From positions 1 to 15,011 of the forward strand of contig JAISCU010000245.1 in assembly GCA_031265345.1 (NCBI GenBank): a stretch of 15,011 bases of DNA, in the 5' to 3' direction. Below, piece by piece: positions 7,620-14,342 of this stretch (the first letter of the stretch is position 1; each line of letters begins with the position of its first letter). The notes under the pieces were generated by a model, which did not search any database, had not been told where the DNA came from, and saw only the letters and a list, made by a program, of their open reading frames with translations. The position numbers and the translations under genes were made by a program. Origin of the DNA: Bifidobacteriaceae bacterium (GTDB taxonomy: Bacteria; Actinomycetota; Actinomycetes; Actinomycetales; WQXJ01).

Positions 7620-8665
7620 TGGTTCAGGAACCCGGACCTGCTCGTCCGGTTCGCGCAGTCCGTCCGGCCCGCAGAACCTTGTCGGTGCGTATCACGCCGA
7701 CCGCGCTGATGGTCTTGACCGTGGTCGCCGCGCTGACAGTTGGCGGCTGCGCTGGTGGCGGGGATGTGGTGTCGTTGGGCGGCGACGGCACCGCTGAGGC
7801 AACCGCTGGCGCCCACCAATACGAGAACGCCGTGGCGATGGCCGCGTGCCTGTCGGACGCGGGCGTACCGGCCGTGACCGTCAGGGCGGAAGAAGCGCCC
7901 GACCAGGCCTGGCTGGTCCTTGACACCCCGCATTCGCTCCAGAGCTTGTTGCCCGATGGGACGAGCATCTGGATGCAGTCCGCCGAATCGATGTCGCTCG
8001 ATCTTTCCAGCAAGGAAATCGATCAAGTGTGGGAAGTCCTCGACCAACACCCAGACTACGGCCAGCCGGTCGAGGGCCAGGCCGACCGGTACCATCCCTT
8101 CTTGATCATCGCCAGCACCGACTACACGCCCGAACTGGTCGAATGCCTCGACCAGACGGGATACTCCAATCCCGTCATCCCGCCCATCGACCCAGCCGAA
8201 GAGTTGGCGCAGAAGCAACTCCGGGCGGAGGCGTCCGCCCGATGGGCCCAGTGCGCCCGCGACAACGGCTTCCCGACTACCAAGGACCCCGCCGCGCCGA
8301 AGGCCGATCAGTTCCTGAGCGAACCCGCCGCCCTCCTGCCGGTCAACATCACAGAAACACAGCTGCGGGTTCTGTTTGAGACGTGCAGCCCCCTCGACAC
8401 CGAGGCCCAGGCCGCCCAGGACGCCGCCAAGAACGAACTCGGCGACAACGCCACCCAAGCCGAATGGGACCGCGTGGTTGAGGCCAACCCAGTCATCGAC
8501 CCGCTGATCGGCATCGACGCGCCGGGCTGTCGCGGGATCTGGGGCGAGATCGCCGATCCCGAGGCGGACGCCATCTACGACACCCTGCTCCGGATTCTGC
8601 ACGACTACCGGAACGCGGACGATCCCCTCCTCAAGAGCGTGCACGACTCCCGGACCCAAGGTTGA
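7619..8665 (+). CDS. Cysteine-rich lipoprotein, paralogue 4 of 4 (lp4), divergent
   Basis: Predicted lipoprotein of 348 residues, the most divergent member of the family. It carries an unusually long basic n-region of about 25 residues, then a hydrophobic core and lipobox VGGC with Cys44, then VVSLGG. The family cysteines are C77 (AACLSDAG), C176 (ECLDQTGY), C212 (QCARDNGFPTTKDP) and C256 (TCSPLD). An extra C304 (PGCRG) replaces the tyrosine of the PGY motif seen in the others. The TDxPYT motif is changed to LDTPHS. ATG at 7619 follows GAGGAGA (7604-7610); TTG at 7616 would add one residue. A shorter form from GTG at 7685 would give a standard signal peptide but has no ribosome site. It follows the permease by 126 bp, filled by the duplicated leader, so probably belongs to the same transcript. 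Confidence 0.85.
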   Translation: MVQEPGPARPVRAVRPARRTLSVRITPTALMVLTVVAALTVGGCAGGGDVVSLGGDGTAEATAGAHQYENAVAMAACLSDAGVPAVTVRAEEAPDQAWLVLDTPHSLQSLLPDGTSIWMQSAESMSLDLSSKEIDQVWEVLDQHPDYGQPVEGQADRYHPFLIIASTDYTPELVECLDQTGYSNPVIPPIDPAEELAQKQLRAEASARWAQCARDNGFPTTKDPAAPKADQFLSEPAALLPVNITETQLRVLFETCSPLDTEAQAAQDAAKNELGDNATQAEWDRVVEANPVIDPLIGIDAPGCRGIWGEIADPEADAIYDTLLRILHDYRNADDPLLKSVHDSRTQG

Positions 8666-9224
8666 GCCATCCTGAGGCCAGCGGAGCCCACCCCCGCCGG
8701 GCGGCGAGCCTCCCCGCGAAGCGATGCCAGCCCCATATGGCCGGGTACCAGCTCGCCTGACTCGCACCCGGAAGGCGACGAGATCGACAAATCCGCTCGC
8801 TCTCGATGATCAGCGGCCCAAGAGAAAGACAAATTCCCTGGCACTCGTGCGCGACATCCAGGAAATTCGTCTTTTCAGAGAACCTCGCGAAATCGACATC
8901 CAGGAAATTTGTCTTTCCGTCGGCGGCACTCGCGGCTCGGGAACACGAAACCCCAGGTCAGCGGTCCGCCCAAAGAAGGGCACGGTCCAAGAAAGACAAA
9001 TTCCCTGGCACTCGATAATCTGCGGCTCAATAGAAAGACAAATTCCCTGGCACTCGTGCGCGAAAGCTGGGGAATTTGTCTTTTCAGGCGGAGAATCACC
9101 ACGAATCGCATCGCGCGCCGACCAGCATCATGCGTTAGGCCGGGCGCGCCACCGCCAGGCGTCCGACCTAGCCCCGAACGAAACCGGCGGGACGCGGACG
9201 GGCCGACCGAGCGGCATCGTGCAA
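8666..9224. other. Convergent intergenic region, repeat-filled
   Basis: The gap between lp4 (+) and the PPK2 gene (-) holds no credible gene: open frames here are by-products of the repeat at 8781-9084. CCGGGT (8741-8746) and ACCCGG (8766-8771) could pair but with a 19-nt loop and no T-tract. No clear intrinsic terminator for either gene was found, so the repeat hairpins may serve as 3' structures for both. Confidence 0.5.
8781..9084. repeat. Array of 42-bp units in direct and inverted orientation (BIME-like)
   Basis: The core AGACAAATTCCCTGGCACTC occurs forward at 8823-8847, 8990-9014 and 9032-9056 (25-bp core, identical), with a decayed copy at 8781-8805 (19 of 25 match). The inverse form CCAGGAAATTTGTCTTT occurs at 8858-8875, 8900-8917 and 9067-9084 with small changes. 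Neighbouring same-orientation units are 42 bp apart and each forward-to-inverse pair is offset by 35 bp. The layout is F-F-R-R (8781-8917) then F-F-R (8990-9084), so each block can fold as a long hairpin. This resembles the mosaic arrangement of REP/BIME elements. No transposase is nearby in the window. Confidence 0.85.
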
Positions 9225-10094
9225 CTACGGCTTGGTCTTCTTGACGGGCTTACGCTCCAAGGCGGCGGCGACATCCGGGACGTAGTGGTTCTCGACGTCG
9301 CGCGGCGGCCGGTAGTAGTTCTGGCGCGGCGGGCGGTCGGGGATGGCGAGCGGCTCGGGCTCCAGGTGCTCGTAGGGAACCGAGGAGAGCAGGTGCGCGA
9401 TCACGTTGATGCGGGAGCGCTTCTTGTCCTCGGATTCGACCGTGTACCAAGGCGAGGTGACCGTGTCGGTGGCGAGGAACATGTCGTCCTTGGCCCGCGA
9501 GTACTCCTCCCAACGGGTGATCGCGGCCATGTCCATGGGGCTGAGCTTCCAACGCCTGAGCGGGTCGTCCAAGCGGTTGCGGAAGCGGCGCTCCTGCTCC
9601 ACGTCGCTGACGGAGAACCAATACTTGCGCAACATTATCCCGTCCTGGATGAGCAGGTCCTCGAACAATGGCGCCTGGCGCAGGAAGAGCGTGTACTGCT
9701 CCCGCGTCGAGAAGCCCATGACCTGCTCAACTCCGGCGCGGTTGTACCAGGAGCGGTCGAAGATAGTGATCTCGCCGGCGCTCGGCAAATGCTCTATGTA
9801 GCGCTGGAAATACCATTGGCCCTGCTCGCGCGGGGTCGGCTTGGGCAGCGCCGCGATATGGCAGTAGCGCGGGTTCAGGTATTGCGTGATACGGGCTATC
9901 GCGCTGCCCTTCCCGGCAGCGTCGCGCCCCTCGCAGATCACGATCAAGCGCTGCCCTTCCCGCCTGATCCATTCCTGCATGTTCACCAGTTCGGCCTGCA
10001 GGCGGTAGAGCTCCTTTTCATAGGCACGGGTTGAAAGCTTGGCGGGCTGCTGGGAGTGGGGTTCATGGTTGGGGATCGGCGGCGTTGCGTTCAT
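9225..10094 (-). CDS. ppk2: Polyphosphate kinase 2 (PPK2)
   Basis: Cytoplasmic enzyme of 289 residues that transfers phosphate between polyphosphate and nucleotides. The Walker A motif GRDAAGKGS is at 56-64, and the Walker B/lid segment FDRSWYNRAGVE at 112-123, preceded by KPTPREQGQWYFQRY (85-99). The sequence features YWFSVSD, RRFRNRLDDPLRRWKLSPMD and WYTVESEDKKRSRIN fit the class I, one-domain PPK2 (ADP to ATP or GDP to GTP). Nucleotide preference cannot be read with certainty. The ATG at 10094 has no Shine-Dalgarno site but lies 6 nt after a TACCCT -10-like hexamer, suggesting a leaderless mRNA. It is divergent from the gtrA-like gene and convergent with lp4, so it is probably transcribed alone. 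Confidence 0.95.
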   Translation of the reverse strand: MNATPPIPNHEPHSQQPAKLSTRAYEKELYRLQAELVNMQEWIRREGQRLIVICEGRDAAGKGSAIARITQYLNPRYCHIAALPKPTPREQGQWYFQRYIEHLPSAGEITIFDRSWYNRAGVEQVMGFSTREQYTLFLRQAPLFEDLLIQDGIMLRKYWFSVSDVEQERRFRNRLDDPLRRWKLSPMDMAAITRWEEYSRAKDDMFLATDTVTSPWYTVESEDKKRSRINVIAHLLSSVPYEHLEPEPLAIPDRPPRQNYYRPPRDVENHYVPDVAAALERKPVKKTKP

Positions 10095-10100
10095 GGATCA

Positions 10101-10106
10101 AGGGTA
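10101..10106 (-). promoter_or_regulatory. -10 element for a leaderless PPK2 transcript
   Basis: Read on the - strand, TACCCT fits the actinobacterial TANNNT -10 pattern and ends 6 nt before the ATG at 10094, so transcription would begin at or next to the start codon. The absence of a ribosome site supports this. No good -35 hexamer was found, so the call is tentative. Confidence 0.4.
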
Positions 10107-10124
10107 GTCCTGGGCATCCCGCTT

Positions 10125-10169
10125 GGAGCACGGCGTTCCGGAGCACGGCCTTTGGGGCACGGCCTTTGA
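10125..10169. repeat. Three imperfect 15-bp tandem units
   Basis: GGAGCACGGCGTTCC, GGAGCACGGCCTTTG and GGGCACGGCCTTTGA follow each other at 10125, 10140 and 10155 in the divergent PPK2/gtrA intergenic region. They lie just upstream of the PPK2 -10 and could be binding sites or simple slippage. The rest of the 232-bp gap has a 7-bp stem-loop at 10221-10242 (GGTCGCG/CGCGACC). Confidence 0.55.
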
Positions 10170-10307
10170 GGCCTCGCCGCCCCTGAGCATGACCGGGCCA
10201 CCGCGCGGCGGTGTTAGTGTGGTCGCGGCGCTTCGCGCGACCGGGCCGGGCAGCGCCTCGACAGGCAGGCCGACCCGACCGGCGCGCACTCGCCAACGAT
10301 TGTCGAC

Positions 10308-10313
10308 TAGATT
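10308..10313 (+). promoter_or_regulatory. Possible -10 hexamer before the gtrA-like gene
   Basis: TAGATT (10308-10313) fits TANNNT and lies 13 nt before the GTG start, with GAGGGGG (10316-10322) in between as ribosome site. An alternative is TAGTGT at 10215-10220, which would give a longer leader containing the 10221-10242 hairpin. Neither has a good -35. Confidence 0.25.
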
Positions 10314-10326
10314 CTGAGGGGGCCAC

Positions 10327-10929
10327 GTGGGAGTCGTCGAGGGGTTCTTCCACAAGGTGACCCGTTGGCCCTTCATCCGCCAGGTGCTGCTCTACGGGTT
10401 GTTCGGCCTCACCGCCGCAGGCGTCGACTTCGGCCTGTTCCGCCTCCTGCGTCAGACTGGGATGACGCTCTTGGTCGCGAACGTGGTCTCGGTCAACGTC
10501 GGCATCGCCATCAGTTTCGTGTGCAACGCCTTCCTCAACTTCCGCCGCACCGACACCCTGGCCCGGCGCGCGCTGACGTTCTTCTGCGTCGGCTGGGCCG
10601 GCCTGGCCCTGTCCTCGGCGATCCTGGCGGTCGGCGTCCAGCGCATGGACCTGGACGAGACGTGGGTCAAAGCGGCTTCCATCGTGGTCGTGGCGGCCTT
10701 CCAGTTCACCTTGAACAAGTTCGTCACCTTCCGGGTCGCCAAGAAATCTTTGCCCGATGCCCCACCCCACGGAATCTCCTCGCTCCGCCCGGATCCTCCG
10801 CGCGGGCCCCGGAACGCCCCCGCGCTCCCGACCGCTTTGCCCGACCCCGGCGGGGTTCCCGCCATTTCCACCAGCGCCGACGCCGGCGCCGCCGCCGTTT
10901 CCAACCCACCGCCGGGAGCTTGTCCATGA
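10327..10929 (+). CDS. GtrA-family membrane protein (polyprenyl-sugar flippase type)
   Basis: Small membrane protein of 200 residues. Four membrane helices (about 17-38, 47-69, 82-104, 114-131) and the family motifs are visible: YGLFGLTAAGVDFGLF in helix 1, CNAFLNFRRTD (66-76) after helix 2 and LNKFVTFR (129-136) after helix 4. GtrA proteins are thought to move polyprenyl-phosphate-linked sugars across the membrane. A Pro/Ala-rich tail (about 141-200) without predicted structure is longer than usual for the family and may be dispensable. The GTG start follows GAGGGGG with short spacing. The stop TGA (10927-10929) overlaps the ATG of the glycosyltransferase gene (ATGA), so the two are translationally coupled and probably act on the same sugar carrier. 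Confidence 0.9.
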   Translation: MGVVEGFFHKVTRWPFIRQVLLYGLFGLTAAGVDFGLFRLLRQTGMTLLVANVVSVNVGIAISFVCNAFLNFRRTDTLARRALTFFCVGWAGLALSSAILAVGVQRMDLDETWVKAASIVVVAAFQFTLNKFVTFRVAKKSLPDAPPHGISSLRPDPPRGPRNAPALPTALPDPGGVPAISTSADAGAAAVSNPPPGACP

Positions 10930-11696
10930 CTGACCGCATACCTGAACCCATGCCTGACCCCGTGGCCCACGAAGAACCGAAAGAACCTGCGGGCCAGGTG
11001 CTCTACGCCGTGATCCCGGCCTACAACGAGGCTGAGAACATCGAGGCGCTGGTCGCCGAATGGTTGCCGGTGATCACCGCCGCCGGGCCGGACGCGCGAC
11101 TGGTCGTCATAGACGACGGCTCCAAGGACGACACCCTGGAACTGCTGCGAGACCTGGAGCGGCGTTCCGGGGAGGGGTTGGTGGTCCTGTCGAAGCCGAA
11201 CTCCGGCCACGGCGCGACCCTGCTCCACGGCTACCGTTACGCCCTCGACCATGGGGCTGATTTCGTCTTCCAGACCGACTCCGACCGCCAGACCGTGCCC
11301 TCGGAGTTCCCGGCCTTCTGGGAGCTGCGGGACACCGCGGCGGCGGTCATCGGCTGGCGCCGCGGCCGGCAGGACGGTTTCTCCCGCCTGATCGTGACGA
11401 AGGTGCTGAAGCTCGTGGTCCGGATGGTCTTCCGGGTCTCCGCGCCGGACGCGAACTGCCCCTTCCGCCTGATGGCCGCCGGGCCCCTGCGCCAGGCCCT
11501 GGCCACCATCCCGCCCGGCCACAACCTCGCCAACGTGCTGGTCGTGGTGCGCCTGATCCAGCAGGGCCGCACGATCCGATGGATCCCCGTCACGTTCCGT
11601 CCCCGCCAGGGCGGCGTCAACTCGATCAACATCCCCAAGATCGTCGGGATCGGCCGCCGCGCCTTACGCGACTTCTGGACCCTCCGCCGCCGCTAA
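10926..11696 (+). CDS. Family 2 glycosyltransferase, DPM1-like
   Basis: Cytoplasmic glycosyltransferase of 256 residues, likely transferring a sugar from a nucleotide sugar to polyprenyl phosphate. GT2 fold motifs: VIPAYNEAENIEALV (29-43), VVIDDGSKDDT (60-70), GHGATLLHGYRYAL (94-107), the metal-binding DSD (118-120, in FQTDSDRQ) and GWRRGRQDGFSR. No membrane helices are seen, unlike GtrB proteins with C-terminal anchors, so it is closer to the short dolichol-phosphate mannosyltransferase type; the sugar is unknown. The ATG at 10926 overlaps the gtrA stop and has GGGAG at 10914-10918. The same open frame extends upstream over gtrA without biological support. The gene ends just before a repeat-rich convergent gap. 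Confidence 0.9.
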   Translation: MTDRIPEPMPDPVAHEEPKEPAGQVLYAVIPAYNEAENIEALVAEWLPVITAAGPDARLVVIDDGSKDDTLELLRDLERRSGEGLVVLSKPNSGHGATLLHGYRYALDHGADFVFQTDSDRQTVPSEFPAFWELRDTAAAVIGWRRGRQDGFSRLIVTKVLKLVVRMVFRVSAPDANCPFRLMAAGPLRQALATIPPGHNLANVLVVVRLIQQGRTIRWIPVTFRPRQGGVNSINIPKIVGIGRRALRDFWTLRRR

Positions 11697-11704
11697 ACCG
11701 GGGG

Positions 11705-11750
11705 CGGTTCCTCGCCTAGTCAGGGGACGGTTCCTTGCCTAGTCAGGGGA
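11705..11750. repeat. 23-bp tandem duplication (GGGGACGGTTCC-type)
   Basis: Bases 11705-11727 and 11728-11750 are the same 23-bp unit with one difference (CTCGCC against CTTGCC), followed by CAGACGCGAG. The GGGGACGGTTCC/GGGGACAG core resembles interspersed motifs I have seen around many bacterial genomes, sometimes linked to REP-associated tyrosine transposases. That link is from memory and not shown here. It lies 8 bp after the glycosyltransferase stop. Confidence 0.8.
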
Positions 11751-11895
11751 CAGACGCGAGCCATTACCCCCAGAATTGTGGCCCTTCGGCACAAGTGGCG
11801 ACGGCCCACCTTGTGCGGGTGGCTGACTTGCGAAAAGGCCCTATCGCGCCTGGTCAGCGTCCAGGCAAAACGGGGACGCCCCCAACTGGGGTTCC

Positions 11896-12374
11896 TGTCC
11901 GCAAATGGCTTCAACTGGCGGTCGGGCCGAGTTCCAGCCAATTGTGGACATCCGTGCCGGATGCCGCGTTGTCGGCAACCCGCGTTATCGCAGGTGGACG
12001 GGCCTGCGGCATCGGCGCACCTCCCAGCGGTTGTCCGCAAATGGCTTCAACTGGCGGTCGGGCCGAGTTCCAGCCAATTGTGGACACAGCCGCCCGATGC
12101 CGCGTTGTCGGCAACCCGCGTTATCGCAAGTGGACGGGCCTGCGGCATCGGCGCCCATCCCGGCGGTTGTCCGCAAATGACTTCAATTGGTGGCCCGGCC
12201 GAGTTCCAGCCAATTGTGGACACCCGTGCCGGATGCCGCGTTGTCGGCAACCCGCGTTATCGCAGGTGGACGGGCCGGCGGCATCGGCGCACCTCCCAGC
12301 GCTTGTCCGCAAATGGCTTCAATTGGTGGCCGAGCCGAGTTCCAGCCAATTGTGGACACAGCCGCCCGACGCCG
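11896..12374. repeat. 136-bp tandem repeat, three full copies and a partial fourth
   Basis: TGTCCGCAAATG marks the unit start at 11896, 12032, 12168 and 12304: an exact 136-bp period with few substitutions and no indels. The fourth copy ends near 12374, about 18 bp before the stop of the - strand membrane protein gene. Each unit has a 55-bp part bounded by imperfect inverted ends (TGTCCGCAAATGG and CCAATTGTGGACA) and an 81-bp part with a GTTGTCGGCAAC hairpin. Copies 1 and 3 share CCGTGCCGG where copies 2 and 4 have ACAGCCGCCC, so a 272-bp dimer may have been duplicated. Open frames across it on both strands reflect the period, not genes. The stretch 11751-11895 has no recognised feature. Confidence 0.93.
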
Positions 12375-12392
12375 TCGCCGCGGCATTCCCCG

Positions 12393-14066
12393 TCAGCGGC
12401 GGTCCCGAGCCCCGCGGAGCCGCGTCAAGCAGGCCCAGGCGGGCGCAGCCAAACAGAAGACCGCAGGCATGAACAGGTAGCGGTAGCGGGGCTGAACTTC
12501 GATGGCGAGGTGGATCAGCGCGTAGCCGGCTACGAAGCAGGCCAGGAACGTGGCCAGCGCGCCCCAGCGGCGGTCCCGGTTCAGAAGCACCACGCCCCAA
12601 GCGGCCATGAGGATGATCGGCAGGAACACCCCGCGCTCGCCCAGAACCAGGTAATGCCCCAATGTGTAGGTGCGCGAGTCCGGCAGCCGGTACTGGTCGG
12701 AGGCCCCGAACTGGGGCCAATAGAGATAGCGGGCGGACTCGTTGCGTGCCCACATGGAGTTGACCTGACGGGCCAAGACCCGGTGCCAAGTCTGCGGCAG
12801 TTGGCGGATGTCGCGTTCGAGGGCGGCGCGGGCGATCTGGCGGGCGTCCGGCTTGGGGATTGGATCGTAAGCGCCAATGTCGACCAGGTCCTGCCGCCCC
12901 TGGGCGGTGTTCCCCTGCAGACCGAAGACGAACTTCCATTCCGGGAGATTGTTGGAAGCCCCGGCGGGGTTGATGCCGCTGGCTTTGATCGCGCCGTCGG
13001 CGCCTGCGCCCACCAGGCCGTAGGCCGCCACGACCACAACCGCCGCCAGCGCGGACAGCCCCACCGGCCGCCAGCTCGACCGGGCGCCACGGCGCATGAC
13101 TGGCGCCAGAACCAGCGCCGCGACCAGCGCCGCCACGACCACCAACCCGGCCGGGCGGGCGAGGTTCCCCAAAGCCAGCAGCACGCCGCCCGCTGCCGCC
13201 AGCGCCCAGCCGCGCCAGTCACGCCAGGGTCGCGAGCGGCCCGCTGCCCTCGAATCCGACCCTGCCCGCCCGGCCATCAAGCCATCCGAGCCCGGCCCGG
13301 CAACCAATCCGTCCGAACCCGCCCCGGCCACCAACCCATCCGGACCCGACCCGGCCAGCAAGCCACGGGAACCCGACCAGGCCCCCAACCGCCCGACCCC
13401 GGTCAGCGCCACATAAGCCCCCAGATAGAGCAGGAAGGCCGACAGATGGTCATTCGTCAGCGCGCTCGCCTGCAGGTAGGCGCTGGGGTAGACAAGGTAG
13501 GCCACGGCGGCGAACAGCCCCGCCACCGCCGAACCTGTGATCTTCCGGCCGATCAGGTAGACCAGCAGGTTGGTCCCCGCCATGAAGACCGCCCCCGCCA
13601 CCAGCAGGGGAACCAGCGATCCGCCGGAGACTTTCAACATGAAGGCCTCGTAGATCGTGAACGGCGTCTGGTAGGCGAAGAAGTGCCAGTAGGCGGTGTC
13701 GGAGAAACTGAAGTCCCCTGCGTTGATCGCTTGGGCGCCTTGGTACATCATCAGGAAGTCGGACTGCTGCTCGGTCTCCAGGTGCAGCGCGAAAACGACC
13801 TTGACGGCGAAGAACACCACGAACAGCCCAACCGGCAGGACCCATTTCGGCAGCCGCGCGGATCGCCACACTCGCAGAATCGACCGGCCGACCAGCCTCC
13901 ACGCGACCACTCCGACGGCGAACGCCAGGGCCGCCGCGACCCACCACTTGGCGTAAACCCGGTAGTGGGTGAACCACACGGCGCCCAGCCCGATCGCGCA
14001 CAAGGCCCCGAACGATGCCAGCACCACGATCCAACGCACCGCGCGCCCCAGCCCCGAATCCGCCAT
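12393..14066 (-). CDS. GT-C type polytopic membrane glycosyltransferase-like protein
   Basis: Membrane protein of 557 residues with about ten hydrophobic segments. The first long loop has acidic residues (E97, E99, D103 in HLETEQQSDFLMMYQGA), the place where GT-C enzymes (GT39/ArnT-like) carry the catalytic or metal-binding acid. QPRYRYLF near the C-terminus is also typical of this group. Such enzymes take a sugar from a polyprenyl-phosphate donor and transfer it outside the membrane, so a link with the GtrA and GT2 genes is plausible though they lie on the other strand. Residues 234-270 are a Gly-rich repeat of about nine residues (GLVAGAGSD type) inserted between two hydrophobic segments. 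The ATG at 14066 is preceded by a GGGGGA ribosome site. The acceptor and sugar are unknown. Confidence 0.82.
   Translation of the reverse strand: MADSGLGRAVRWIVVLASFGALCAIGLGAVWFTHYRVYAKWWVAAALAFAVGVVAWRLVGRSILRVWRSARLPKWVLPVGLFVVFFAVKVVFALHLETEQQSDFLMMYQGAQAINAGDFSFSDTAYWHFFAYQTPFTIYEAFMLKVSGGSLVPLLVAGAVFMAGTNLLVYLIGRKITGSAVAGLFAAVAYLVYPSAYLQASALTNDHLSAFLLYLGAYVALTGVGRLGAWSGSRGLLAGSGPDGLVAGAGSDGLVAGPGSDGLMAGRAGSDSRAAGRSRPWRDWRGWALAAAGGVLLALGNLARPAGLVVVAALVAALVLAPVMRRGARSSWRPVGLSALAAVVVVAAYGLVGAGADGAIKASGINPAGASNNLPEWKFVFGLQGNTAQGRQDLVDIGAYDPIPKPDARQIARAALERDIRQLPQTWHRVLARQVNSMWARNESARYLYWPQFGASDQYRLPDSRTYTLGHYLVLGERGVFLPIILMAAWGVVLLNRDRRWGALATFLACFVAGYALIHLAIEVQPRYRYLFMPAVFCLAAPAWACLTRLRGARDRR
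13257..13367 (-). repeat. In-frame 27-bp repeat coding Gly-rich nonapeptides
   Basis: Units at 13341-13367, 13314-13340, 13287-13313 (27 bp each) and 13257-13286 (30 bp) encode RGLLAGSGP, DGLVAGAGS, DGLVAGPGS and DGLMAGRAGS. The array adds about 37 residues to a loop of the membrane glycosyltransferase. The multiple-of-three period keeps the frame, so copy number may vary between strains. Confidence 0.85.
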
Positions 14067-14138
14067 TGTGCTCCCCCACCAAAGATCTGAACGTCTCGTC
14101 GGACCGGCCGCGCCTGCCGCGCGCTGCCGTCCCCAAGC

Positions 14139-14144
14139 ACTCTA
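14139..14144 (-). promoter_or_regulatory. Possible -10 hexamer for the GT-C gene
   Basis: On the - strand TAGAGT lies about 72 nt upstream of the ATG at 14066 and fits TANNNT. No convincing -35 is seen. The same hexamer occurs on the + strand at 14384 before whiB1. Confidence 0.25.
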
Positions 14145-14342
14145 GCGGCCGCCCGGTCTCGACACGTCCATCCCGGCCCGTATGGCTCGCTTTCAGCGAA
14201 CAGATTCACGATGCCGTGCCGCCACTTCCCGAGCCCCACCGCCGCGCCACGCCCTGGGTTCCCGCCACCCGACCGTCATTTTGGGCCGTCAAAGCCGTTT
14301 TCACTATCAGCGGATTTGATTTCGGCGACACGCCCGAAAGAA

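Noticed and set aside
7217..8767. 516-codon - strand open frame opposite the permease end and lp4
   Set aside because: It has no recognisable domain and covers two genes with clear ribosome sites and family motifs on the + strand.
8741..8771. Terminator after lp4
   Set aside because: Only a 6-bp stem with a 19-nt loop and no T-tract.
8781..9084. CRISPR array
   Set aside because: Units occur in both orientations, the intervening sequence is itself repeated, and there are no cas genes.
8724..10034. + strand open frame through the 42-bp repeats and opposite PPK2
   Set aside because: It is made of repeat sequence and the antisense of a strongly recognised enzyme.
10365..10925. N-terminal extension of the GT2 gene over gtrA
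   Set aside because: Out-of-frame reading of gtrA; the ATG at 10926 has a good ribosome site and gives a normal GT2 start.
11896..12374. CRISPR array or coding tandem-repeat protein
   Set aside because: The 81-bp intervals are conserved rather than unique, and 136 is not a multiple of three, so no frame gives a consistent repeat peptide.
11778..14090. 770-codon + strand open frame across the 136-bp array and opposite the GT-C gene
   Set aside because: Repeat-driven and antisense; the - strand translation has many membrane helices and a ribosome site.
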